DNA from: Candidatus Thorarchaeota archaeon
GTDB lineage: Archaea; Asgardarchaeota; Thorarchaeia; Thorarchaeales; Thorarchaeaceae
Assembly: GCA_003345545.1 (NCBI GenBank)
Contig: PRDH01000026.1
Coordinates: 1-64,000, forward strand
Length of the DNA stretch: 64,000 bases
Direction: 5' to 3'
In this document: piece by piece, positions 54,228 to 63,800 of the stretch
How positions within the stretch are numbered: the first letter of the stretch is position 1
How the letters are laid out: every line of letters begins with the position of its first letter
Made by a program: the position numbers and the translations under genes
Notes under the pieces: generated by a model
Databases searched by the model: none
Seen by the model: the letters and a program-made list of their open reading frames with translations, nothing else
Told to the model about the DNA's origin: nothing

Positions 54228-55181
54228 CTAGTAACGTATCCCGAGTTTCTTGGATAACGTTTCAAGCATATCCCTGGTCATTGCAGCCAAGTCATACTGC
54301 GCCTTCCAGCCCCACTCTTGCCGGGCGACACTATCATCAAGTGACGCGGGCCAAGATTCTGCAATCGCCTGTCGGAAATCGGGTGCATAGCTTATCTTGA
54401 ATGTTGGAATGTGCTTCTTGATCTCTGCAGCCAGTTCTTCAGGAGCAAATGACATTGCTGTGATATTGAAGCTTCTATGTTTCAGCTTCTTCGCGTCAGC
54501 TTCCATCAAATCGATTGTGCATTTGATGCAGTCAGGCATGTACATCATCGGAAGATACGTGCCTTTGTTGAGAAACGAAGTGTACTTTTTGTTCTTTAGA
54601 GCCTCGTAGAAGATCTCGACAGCATAATCTGTTGTTCCTCCACCTGGGAGCGCTTCAGCACTGATGATGCCGGGATATCTCAGGGAACGGAAGTCAAGGC
54701 CATATCGATTCGTATAGTATTCTCCCCACAGCTCTATGAAGACCTTCGTAATACCATATGCACTCGTCGGCCGCATAATCACGTCGTTAGGCGTATTGTC
54801 ACGAGGCGTACTTGGACCGAAGGCAGCAATCGAACTCGGTATTATGACTTGGTCGAGTTCTAGGATTCTGGCAGCCTCAAGTATGTTGTATGCACCTTGG
54901 ACATTCGTAGCGAACGCAAGCTGAGGATCCTTTTCGCCGACGCCGGATAAGACAGAGGCATTGTGAATTATGATATTGATGTCATTGTCAACAAGCATCG
55001 AATGGATTTGATTAGTATCGAGAATATCGAGATGGAGATAGGGCCCATGCTCAGTGAGTATCTTTGGTGGTTTCTTTCTGCCCGATGCAATGACATTATC
55101 GCCACCATACTTGCTGCGTAGAGCTCCGACCAGCTCCGTACCTATTTGCCCATATGAACCAGTCACCAATATTCGCTTCAT
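54228..55181 (-). CDS. SDR-type L-threonine 3-dehydrogenase-like protein
   Basis: 317 residues, extended SDR: ILVTGSYGQIGTELV nucleotide site, HNASVLSGVG, catalytic SAYGITK (Tyr-x3-Lys) and LPGGGTTDYAVEIFYEAL, which I associate with the epimerase-like threonine dehydrogenases found in archaea and some bacteria. These oxidise threonine to 2-amino-3-ketobutyrate with NAD. It could also be a nucleotide-sugar epimerase, but that signature and the nearby ilvA favour threonine. Its stop precedes the hydrolase gene by 118 bases. Confidence 0.85.
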   Translation of the reverse strand: MKRILVTGSYGQIGTELVGALRSKYGGDNVIASGRKKPPKILTEHGPYLHLDILDTNQIHSMLVDNDINIIIHNASVLSGVGEKDPQLAFATNVQGAYNILEAARILELDQVIIPSSIAAFGPSTPRDNTPNDVIMRPTSAYGITKVFIELWGEYYTNRYGLDFRSLRYPGIISAEALPGGGTTDYAVEIFYEALKNKKYTSFLNKGTYLPMMYMPDCIKCTIDLMEADAKKLKHRSFNITAMSFAPEELAAEIKKHIPTFKISYAPDFRQAIAESWPASLDDSVARQEWGWKAQYDLAAMTRDMLETLSKKLGIRY

Positions 55182-55443
55182 GTTTCCTCAGTCCAAGATA
55201 CTCTGTTATTGGAAAAAGGGCCAAGAACTCCCCGTTTTAAAGATTGAGCTTCGCACAGAAATGTGGTTATGTATCTCAAGAAATGGTTGGACGTTTGAGT
55301 GGATGTATCTATGTTCAGCAAATCGAAACGGCTTCACCCCTTACTCGAATAGAAGCAACTAAATCACAATTCTTGAGTAGAAGAAAGGTGAGAGGATTCC
55401 GTATTTTTCTTGAGGCCTGCGGGTGGAACTTCATCCGAACTCA

Positions 55444-56073
55444 ATGGTGATGGTACGTTTGCCATTATTGATTTTTATCCTTGTAGTATCTTCTTCAGCT
55501 ATTGCCATTCCAATGTTCCTGTTACTATCGTACTTCTACTTGCGTGTTCTTCCCCTCTCAGTCGCTATTCTGTTCCTCTGTATAGCAGCATATATGAAGG
55601 TCAACAAAACGTATCGAAGTTCGATTTTGGTCTTTCTGATTTCGTTCTTCTTTTCAGGATTGTTTTGGACTCCCAGGCCCACATACCCATTCATAATCGA
55701 CTACATACTTGCAGCGCACGGACTTCCCCCTACAAGGCTTTTCATGGCGCTACAATACGGTGTGAATTTGCATGACCCATCCTATGCAGCCGAGCTTGTT
55801 GTCTTGGTTTTGTTTACGTTAACGAGCGTAGTGACATCTGAGATAGTTGCTGTCCACTCTGCAAAGCACCTGAAAATCTCAGAAGCTCTATTCTTCCTGC
55901 TTCTTATTCTAATACTCTGGTGTCTACTGCCCATTATCATGTTGGCTAATCATTCGACATTCTGGCAAATAGTGCCTCTCCCTCTTGGACCATTGATTGC
56001 CCTTGGCATCCTTCTATCCAGAAGGACGAGAGAAACCGACGTTCCACATCCTGATTCGACTCCATCATTGTGA
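55444..56073 (+). CDS. Hypothetical membrane protein (about 6 TM)
   Basis: About 209 residues from ATG 55444 (the track start at 55423 adds seven). Around six hydrophobic helices (LPLLIFILVVSSSAIAIPMFLLL; LVFLISFFFSGLFW; LVVLVLFTLTSVVTSEIV; LFFLLLILILWCLLPIIM; LGPLIALGILL) with a short charged tail. No motif known to me. A 262-base gap precedes it in which I see neither a convincing gene nor a repeat. Confidence 0.6.
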   Translation: MVMVRLPLLIFILVVSSSAIAIPMFLLLSYFYLRVLPLSVAILFLCIAAYMKVNKTYRSSILVFLISFFFSGLFWTPRPTYPFIIDYILAAHGLPPTRLFMALQYGVNLHDPSYAAELVVLVLFTLTSVVTSEIVAVHSAKHLKISEALFFLLLILILWCLLPIIMLANHSTFWQIVPLPLGPLIALGILLSRRTRETDVPHPDSTPSL

Positions 56074-56146
56074 AGAGAGGAAGGGAAGGAGGCGATATCT
56101 GCCTGTTTCCTCGTAAATGGTCCGCTTCGCATTCTGCAACTATGAT

Positions 56147-58882
56147 TCACTTCAGATGCTTCGCCTGCTTCTCCTTTATTGCTGCCTGTGCAGCCGCAAG
56201 ACGGGCGATTGGCAATCGATATGGAGAGCATGAGACATAGTCAAGACCAATCTCGTGGAAGAACTCTACAGACCTCGGGTCGCCACCATGTTCACCGCAG
56301 ACACCCAGCTTCAGGTCAGGTCTGGTCTTTCTGCCTCGCTCAATGGCGATTTCCATCAGTTGCCCGACACCGCGCTTGTCTATGCTCTTGAAAGGGTCAT
56401 TTCTCAAGATATGAAGCTCGAGATACTGTGGTAAGAATGACTCGATGTCATCTCTGCTAAAACCAAAAGCCATCTGCGAGAGATCATTCGTCCCAAAGGA
56501 GAAGAACTCAGCACTCTGGGCCATGTCTCCGGCACGCATACATGCGCGTGGAGTCTCTATCATTGTGCCATACAGGTATGGGATATTAAAACCCACTTCG
56601 CTCTTGACATCTTCGTATACCCTGTCAACAATGAGCTCCATGGTTGTCAGTTCTGCCGCTCCGATTGTGACTGGAATCATGATTTCAAGGTGGACCTTCT
56701 TTCCCTTCTTGATGAGTTCGGCACCGGCCTCAAGCATCGCTCGGACTTGCATCTCATAGACCTCAGGATATGTGATGCCCAGACGCACACCACGGTGCCC
56801 CATCATAGGGTTATTCTCATGTATCTGTTCCCCTCTCTTGCGGACCTCTTCAGGGGTGATTCCAAGCGCCAGCGCAAGTTTCTCCTGGCCGAACTTGCTC
56901 TGTGGGACGAACTCGTGCAGTGGCGGGTCGAGAAGCCTAATAGTGACTGGCAGTCCATTCATGACCTCGAGGGTCGACTTGATGTCCTGCTTCACATAAG
57001 GAGCAAGTTCCTTTAGAGCATGAGCTCGTTCTGAATGAGTCTTGCTCAGAATCATCTTGCGAAGCAGAAACAGTGGCTCATCGCTTCCCTCTCCATAGAA
57101 CATGTGCTCGGTCCTGAAGAGCCCTATGCCTTCAGCTCCGAAACCTAATGCGACTTTTGCATCGTGTGGTGTATCCGCGTTTGCTCGCACTCCGAGCCTT
57201 CTATACTTATCAATGAGCCCCATGAACTCCTTCAACCTTGGATTCTCTGTGGCCTCTATCATGGGCAGCTCACCATCGTAGACAAGACCTTGCGTGCCAT
57301 TCAGGGTGAGTATGTCGCCTTCTTTGAAGTGTTTCCCACCTATACTGACAGTCTTCTCAAAGGTATTGATATCAAGTCCCGATGCTCCCACGATACAGCA
57401 CTTGCCCCACCCTCGCGTGACTAGTGCTGCATGGCTTGTCATGCCGCCACGGGCTGTCAACACTGCATTTGCTGCTCGCATTCCCTCGATGTCTTCGGGG
57501 GAGGTTTCTTCACGAATGAGCACTACCTTCTTCCCGCGCTTGCTCCATTCCAAGGCATCTTCTGAACTGAAGACAATCTGCCCAAATGCGCCGCCGGGAC
57601 CAGCCGGAAGCCCTCGTGCGATGGGCGTGGCTCTTGCTTCTGCTTCGGGATCTAGAATCGGGTATAGTAGCTGCCCCAATTGCTCGGGAGCTACACGAAG
57701 GATTGCAGTGGGCTCGTCAATGAAGCCACTGTGGAACATATCCATAGCAATGTTCAGCGCCGCAGTGGCAGTTCTCTTACCAACACGGTGTTGGACGAGA
57801 AACAGCTTGTTCTCTTGAATTGTGAACTCAAGGTCTATCATGTCCTTGGTGTCTCTCTCAAGGGTATCTCGAATCCCCGAGAGCTCGTTGTAGACTTCAG
57901 GCATTACTTCTTCTAGAGTTGGCAATACTTTACTCTGCTCATTCTTGCTGTCCTCATTCATGGCATTGGGAGTGCGCGTTCCTGCGACAACATCCTCTCC
58001 TTGGGCATTGATCAAGAACTCACCGTAGAACTTGTTAGCTCCAGTTGCTGGGTTTCTTGAGAAAGCCACACCTGTGGCACTGTGGTCCCCCATATTGCCA
58101 AAGACCATGGATTGCACTGTGCATGCAGTGCCCCAATCATCGGGTATATTCTCGATGCGTCGGTATGCAACTGCTCGTGCACCTCCCCAAGACTTGAATA
58201 CGGCACCCACTGCACCCCAGAGCTGCTCGTATGGATCATCGGGGAACTCCTTCCCGAGTGTCTTCTTCACTGCATCCTTGAACTCATCACAGAGCTCTCT
58301 TAGCTGTTCAGCGTTTAAGCAGGTGTCAGTTAGGCAACCGACCTTCTTCTTCTTCGCTTCAAGCAGCCGTTCCATCTGTCGTCTGATTTCATGCCCTTCC
58401 TCTGGCTCAATTCCTGCAGCTTTCTCCATGACGACATCACTGTACATCATGATGAGTCTGCGGTAGGAATCATATACGAACCTCTCGTTACTTGTTATTT
58501 CAACAAGACCAGGAATTGTCGACGCGGTTAGGCCGACATTCAAGACGGTTTCCATCATCCCTGGCATGCTCTGCCGGGCACCTGAGCGACATGAAACCAA
58601 AAGAGGATTCGTAGAACCTCCAAATTCCTTCTCCATGGCTTTTTCAAGGAAGCGTAGAGCATCCTTCACCTCACGCTTTACTTCCTCGCTGAAGCCACCT
58701 GTCTTAAGGTAGAGATTACAGACTTCTGTTGAGATGGTGAAACCAGGAGGTACTGGCAGCCCAAGAAGCGTAGCACCTGCAAGGGAGGCTCCTTTTCCTC
58801 CAAGTAGGTTCTTCATCGTGTCGTTCCCATCGGCTCGACCTGCGCCGAATTTGAAGACATATTTACTCTTCGTCTTTGTCAT
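56147..58882 (-). CDS. ppdK: Pyruvate, phosphate dikinase
   Basis: 911 residues, full length. N-terminal ATP-grasp domain (LLGGKGASLAGA, RSGARQSMPGMM), the swivelling phosphohistidine domain with GGMTSHAALVTRGWGKCCIVG, and the C-terminal PEP/pyruvate barrel with LFRTEHMF, GFNIPYLYGTMIETPRA and the catalytic Cys of VCGEHGGDP. It interconverts pyruvate + ATP + Pi with PEP + AMP + PPi, and serves gluconeogenesis or glycolysis depending on conditions. Stands alone; the 283-base gap upstream holds no obvious structure. Confidence 0.96.
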   Translation of the reverse strand: MTKTKSKYVFKFGAGRADGNDTMKNLLGGKGASLAGATLLGLPVPPGFTISTEVCNLYLKTGGFSEEVKREVKDALRFLEKAMEKEFGGSTNPLLVSCRSGARQSMPGMMETVLNVGLTASTIPGLVEITSNERFVYDSYRRLIMMYSDVVMEKAAGIEPEEGHEIRRQMERLLEAKKKKVGCLTDTCLNAEQLRELCDEFKDAVKKTLGKEFPDDPYEQLWGAVGAVFKSWGGARAVAYRRIENIPDDWGTACTVQSMVFGNMGDHSATGVAFSRNPATGANKFYGEFLINAQGEDVVAGTRTPNAMNEDSKNEQSKVLPTLEEVMPEVYNELSGIRDTLERDTKDMIDLEFTIQENKLFLVQHRVGKRTATAALNIAMDMFHSGFIDEPTAILRVAPEQLGQLLYPILDPEAEARATPIARGLPAGPGGAFGQIVFSSEDALEWSKRGKKVVLIREETSPEDIEGMRAANAVLTARGGMTSHAALVTRGWGKCCIVGASGLDINTFEKTVSIGGKHFKEGDILTLNGTQGLVYDGELPMIEATENPRLKEFMGLIDKYRRLGVRANADTPHDAKVALGFGAEGIGLFRTEHMFYGEGSDEPLFLLRKMILSKTHSERAHALKELAPYVKQDIKSTLEVMNGLPVTIRLLDPPLHEFVPQSKFGQEKLALALGITPEEVRKRGEQIHENNPMMGHRGVRLGITYPEVYEMQVRAMLEAGAELIKKGKKVHLEIMIPVTIGAAELTTMELIVDRVYEDVKSEVGFNIPYLYGTMIETPRACMRAGDMAQSAEFFSFGTNDLSQMAFGFSRDDIESFLPQYLELHILRNDPFKSIDKRGVGQLMEIAIERGRKTRPDLKLGVCGEHGGDPRSVEFFHEIGLDYVSCSPYRLPIARLAAAQAAIKEKQAKHLK

Positions 58883-59165
58883 GAAACGTCAACTCACCTT
58901 TGCTGACATTCAGATGTGGCCGAGGCGAATGCCTACTATCCAGACCAGACCAATTGAATGAAATGCAATAGCCAATTCAATGAGGTCAGAGAGCATCTGA
59001 CACTGCTGTAACATCATTGCTCACGTATTAATAACCTGTCTGTAGTGGCGTGTTCCTTAACTCATCACCAATCCGAAAGCCTTTTCCCAACTTCCACGGT
59101 TCATGTGCCGCATCTTCGGCCAAAGTCAGTTGTCATTCATATGTCAGGGCTCTGAGGAAAGTAGC

Positions 59166-60632
59166 ATGATCGACCTCACAAAGAACGAAAATCAGCTCAT
59201 GAGAACAGTTGAGCGTTGTCGCGAACGGAACATTGTGATACCCACCTTTGAGCAGATGAAGAATCCAAAAAAGGCTCCAAAGAGAATCAGAGACGAACTC
59301 AAAGGCATAGGCCTCTGGGACGTGGTTCCACAGAATCTATTTCGAATCACTTGGAAGAATGAGCCTGTTGAAAAGGGTGGTCAGTTTCAACAGCTGGCAA
59401 ACTACATGGAGATGCCACCTGAGCTCACAGGTGTTGAAGCAAGAATCATCGCACTTGTTGGCAAATGGTTCCCCACCGGAGCGCACAAGGTTGGAGCCTC
59501 ATTTGGTTGCCTAGTGCCTCGCCTTGTCACCGGGCAGTTCGATCCTACCCACCACAAAGCAGTCTGGCCTTCGACAGGGAATTATTGCCGTGGTGGTGCA
59601 TACGACGCAGCGCTTCTTGGTTGTGAGAGCATAGCCATCTTGCCTGAGGAAATGAGTCAGGAACGCTTCGATTGGCTCAAGACTGTCGCTGGAGAGATCA
59701 TCAAGACGCGGGGTTCGGAGAGCAATGTCAAGGAGATCTATGATAAGGTCGCAGAGCTTAAGGCGACTCGAGAGAACGTCTTCATCTTCAATCAGTTCGC
59801 AGAGTTTGGCAACTACCTCTTCCACTATGAGGTGACAGGACATGCGATGAAGGAAATTCTGAGCCATGAACTTGGAAATGATACGTATCGTGGTGTCTGT
59901 TTGACCACTGGGTCTGCTGGCACTGTTGCCTGCGGTGACCAATTGAAACAGGCCTATCCCGCCTCAAAGATTGCTGCAGGAGAGGCTGTTCAGTGCCCTA
60001 CTCTTTGGCTCAATGGCTATGGTGCTCATCGAATCGAAGGTATCGGGGACAAGCATGTTCCTTGGATACACAATGTTCGCAATACAGACCTGATCATCGC
60101 AATTGATGATGCTGATTCGATGAACTTGATGCGGCTCTTCAATGAACCTGAAGGTCGCAAATATCTCATTAACGAAATTGGCGCGCCAGAAAAGATAGTA
60201 GCGCAACTTGGACTGCTGGGCATCTCCAGCATAGCGAATCTGCTTATGGCCATAAAATTCGCCAAGTACTATGAACTAACTGAGAATGACGTGGTGCTTA
60301 CAGTCTTCACAGATTCAATGGATATGTACAGGTCGAGGATGCTCGAGGCACAGTCAGCCTCTGGACCATATTCATCCAAGCAGAGCACAAGAGATTACTA
60401 TGGGCACTTGAAGGCTCAGAAGACAGATGCCATGATTGAGCTGGGTCACTACGATAGAAAGAGAATCCATCACCTCAAGTACTATACCTGGATTGAACAG
60501 CAGGGGATGGAACTAGATGAGCTCAATGCTCAATGGTATGACTATCCAGCATACTGGGAACGAATCCAACATCTGATGCCAAAGATTGACAAGTTGATCA
60601 TTGAGTTCAATGAAAAGGTCGGCTTGATATAG
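59166..60632 (+). CDS. Fold-type II PLP-dependent enzyme (TrpB/cysteine-synthase-like)
   Basis: The ATG at 59166 (MIDLTKNENQ) has GAGG nine bases upstream; the track start at 59103 is unlikely. 488 aa. The PLP Lys lies in FPTGAHKVGAS, like the TGAHK site of TrpB-type beta subunits, and the phosphate loop is TTGSAGTVACGD. PSTGNYCRGGAYDAALLG resembles a substrate loop. It is longer than TrpB and lacks TrpA; relatives are annotated as PLP-dependent beta subunits of unknown reaction. C-terminal ~120 residues are helical and acidic. Could be a lyase or synthase of amino acids. Confidence 0.85.
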   Translation: MIDLTKNENQLMRTVERCRERNIVIPTFEQMKNPKKAPKRIRDELKGIGLWDVVPQNLFRITWKNEPVEKGGQFQQLANYMEMPPELTGVEARIIALVGKWFPTGAHKVGASFGCLVPRLVTGQFDPTHHKAVWPSTGNYCRGGAYDAALLGCESIAILPEEMSQERFDWLKTVAGEIIKTRGSESNVKEIYDKVAELKATRENVFIFNQFAEFGNYLFHYEVTGHAMKEILSHELGNDTYRGVCLTTGSAGTVACGDQLKQAYPASKIAAGEAVQCPTLWLNGYGAHRIEGIGDKHVPWIHNVRNTDLIIAIDDADSMNLMRLFNEPEGRKYLINEIGAPEKIVAQLGLLGISSIANLLMAIKFAKYYELTENDVVLTVFTDSMDMYRSRMLEAQSASGPYSSKQSTRDYYGHLKAQKTDAMIELGHYDRKRIHHLKYYTWIEQQGMELDELNAQWYDYPAYWERIQHLMPKIDKLIIEFNEKVGLI

Positions 60633-60880
60633 TCACTATGCCCATTTGATTCTCCCTGCTTCTCAGAAAGCGTCGCTCTTGAGCGTGGTGTACGCAGTTT
60701 ACTAGTAGAAACATTCGCAATTAGCTTGGAAGGTCTAACCAGCATTATCTGAAATACCCGTGCAGGCATGCTAATCGCACGCAAATTAGTCCTATCGGGA
60801 AGAGTGGTAAGTTGGATTGCTCGCTGTTTCCTGTAGTATTACACTAGCAGTTTAGCTTACATAATCGAGGAGGCTAGCTC

Positions 60881-63800
60881 TTGAAACGCAACATCATACT
60901 GGTATTTCCTCTGATGTGCATCGTGCTAATCCTCATTCCATCGATATATGATCTCCCCCAGAATGCTCGCATGCTAGAAGGTCTAGATTACAGGCAAAAC
61001 GGGAACCTTCCCGTTGAGAATTATGCCGTGGTAGATAGGCAAACAGGCGTCTTTGATCCCGTTGTAGTTGAGCATATAGGGTCATCTGCCTGGGCGTCGA
61101 CATACACATCTGCGCGTACTGATGTATCACCTTCCCCAGGTTCTGCTGTGTTCATGCCTGCAGGTCCCACAGGCAATCAATACTCCTCGGATTGCGTTGC
61201 GGGTCACTTCCTAGTCGGGTCTGGAGGAAGTACTGATTTTGGATCATCTGAAGGGACACTCTCTCTTTGGTTGAAATGGGACCTCACAGCCCCCAATGGC
61301 CGCTTTTGGGGCCAACACGCCAACTTCGAAACAAGATGGACTACCAACAGACTGACTCTTGACTGGGGGAGTGATAACACACTCTTCGGGACGAAATCCA
61401 ACTGGTCAATAGATCATTGGTATTTCATCGCAATAACCTGGGATCAGACAATCAACTCTCTAGTAGCCTATTGGGGTGATGAGGAAACAGAGCCCATAGA
61501 GGATGCTTCGCTATCATGGACCGGTTCTGTTTCGGATCTACTTACTCAGAACAACATAATGAGTTCGCGAGGATCGGCAAGCTATCGTGTTGATGGACAT
61601 GTCGACGAGTTCAGATACTATTCAGTTGAAAGAAGTCTGGATGAATTGAGAATTGACTACAGGACAACTCTCACAGGCTCTGAACTTGGTCTCGTACACT
61701 ATTACCAGTTTGAAAACGACCTAGCGGATTCCGCCAGTGACACTGCTCTTGTTCAGGCAGGCAGTCACGTTTTCAGCCAAGATGTAGCCTCAGGGATTGG
61801 AGGATGGAGAGCAGAGCAAATCGAAATCGGCATTCGTGATTTGGAGCTGCTCAGTGTTCTGAACGGCTCCCTTGAGAGCGGAGTTCCAGGTACTGTGGTA
61901 GATTGGTCTGGTGACGCTAGTTGTTATCCATATGGTTGGCGAGCGCGCAGAGAGATTCTTGATACCCATGGCTACCAGCGAGTTTCATACAGCAATTCCG
62001 ACCCGAAATACTTGGTTCTTGAGAACGAGGGCTATGAAGATTCTGCTGCACCCAGCACACACCGCCACTATAATGGCACCAAGATCTACTGGTACCAAAT
62101 CGTGAATAATAGCAAGCACAATACTCAGTTTCAGTTCAGTATGAACTACCTCTATCAGAGAGGTCCAATCGGAGAGAATCATAGTGGCAATTTCAAGTTC
62201 AGTTTTCAGATCATGAATGGTTCATCTACTCTATGGAACTGGTCTGTAGACCCTACCAACATAACACAGCGCGGGATTTGGAATGAGATCGATTCCGTGG
62301 TAGTGAATTTGCCGGAGGTGCTTTCTACTTTTGAGGTAAGAGTTTGTTTTGCAGTCGACACGAACTCGAGCTATGTCGAGATCTCAGACTCAGATCCTGA
62401 TTTGGATGGCGACCCAGCAAATGGGAGGTATATCACGTTTCTAGTGGACGACATATCTCTCACAGTACTAGAAAATCTCAGTCCACAAAATGTTAATCTG
62501 CATGTCAATGTTGAACTAGTCGGCGACAATCCGATACTCGGCGACTCGGAATCTGGAACGATTTCGTTGAATCATACTTACTGGGAAAAAGCTGCAATCC
62601 CTTTCACATTCACATCAAATGCGAGTGTGTCATTTGAATACTCAGTTTGTGTTAGTCGGATGACGAAGTTCTACAACTCATCATTCTCGACGAACCTTAG
62701 TGACTTGGGCGTCGCATATGAGATTGACCTCAACCAAGATGCAGACCTATTCATCTTCACTTATATTCAATCCTACTCGGAGGCAAGAGACCTAGGCCTT
62801 ATCGTACACTATCGCGATGATTGGCGCAGCCCAACTGTGGAAGACCCCTTTGGCAACGACCTCACTGCTCAGGCATTAGTCGAATCTGATCGCTTGGAGA
62901 TTCCATCTGGTCTGGCCAGCGTCGTTGGTTGGTGGAAAATCAATCTGAAAGCACCAAACTATCTAGCGTCGATGTCGACTCAGGTACTTAGAAGCTCTGA
63001 ATCGACTTGGAAGACTGAAGCAGTTTTTCGTAGTGGCGATCAAATTCGCTGCAATGCCCTCATTGGTACTGAGTCTGAATTGACTTCTCCCATATTCGAT
63101 GTCAAGGCTGACTGGTATCTGCCAACAGGAGCTCTGTGGTCCAGCGAGACTATCGCCGAATCAAATAGCTCCTCTATTGTGAGTAATGGAACCACATTGG
63201 GACCTTACAATGCGACAATTGGAGAATGGATGGTTTCCGTATCTTGGTTCAATGGAACGGAGGTGGCATTTGGCTCGATCACATTTGAGGTACATCATAG
63301 ACTGACAATATTCGCTCAGACTCCGAGCATCGATGTTGCGCCTGGAGAACAATTCACAGCAACCATCTCGCTCTATGATCAAGACAATGGCAATCCTATT
63401 CTCGGTGATGCTCGCGTAGTTGGAAATTGGTCTTCCCTTGATATTCAATTCAATCCTAATCTTGCAAGAAGTTGGTGGGAGGCCGATTTCAACTCTTCAG
63501 TAGTGGGAACAGGTAGTTTTGTTCTCCTAGTTTCTGTCAGCATGCCCTATTATGTTGCGAACAACTGCACAATCAACGTGAACATCCCCGTTGCCGAGTC
63601 GCTATTCATGATTACCGTTAGAGCCACTCTTGTTGGAGCTCTAGCCGTGTTCGCTCTGTTCCTTGTTACTGCAATCAGTCGCCGTATCTATGTGCAAACA
63701 ATGACACGCAGGAACCTGGAACTCCTGGCCCTAAGAGGACGTTTCGAGGATGCAAGAAATCTAATCGGTATTCTAGTCATCCACCGCTCGATTGGTCTTC

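Noticed and set aside
55054-55422. Plus-strand ORFs overlapping the threonine dehydrogenase start and the gap after it
   Set aside because: Mostly antisense shadow of the SDR gene; no SD and no recognisable protein pattern.
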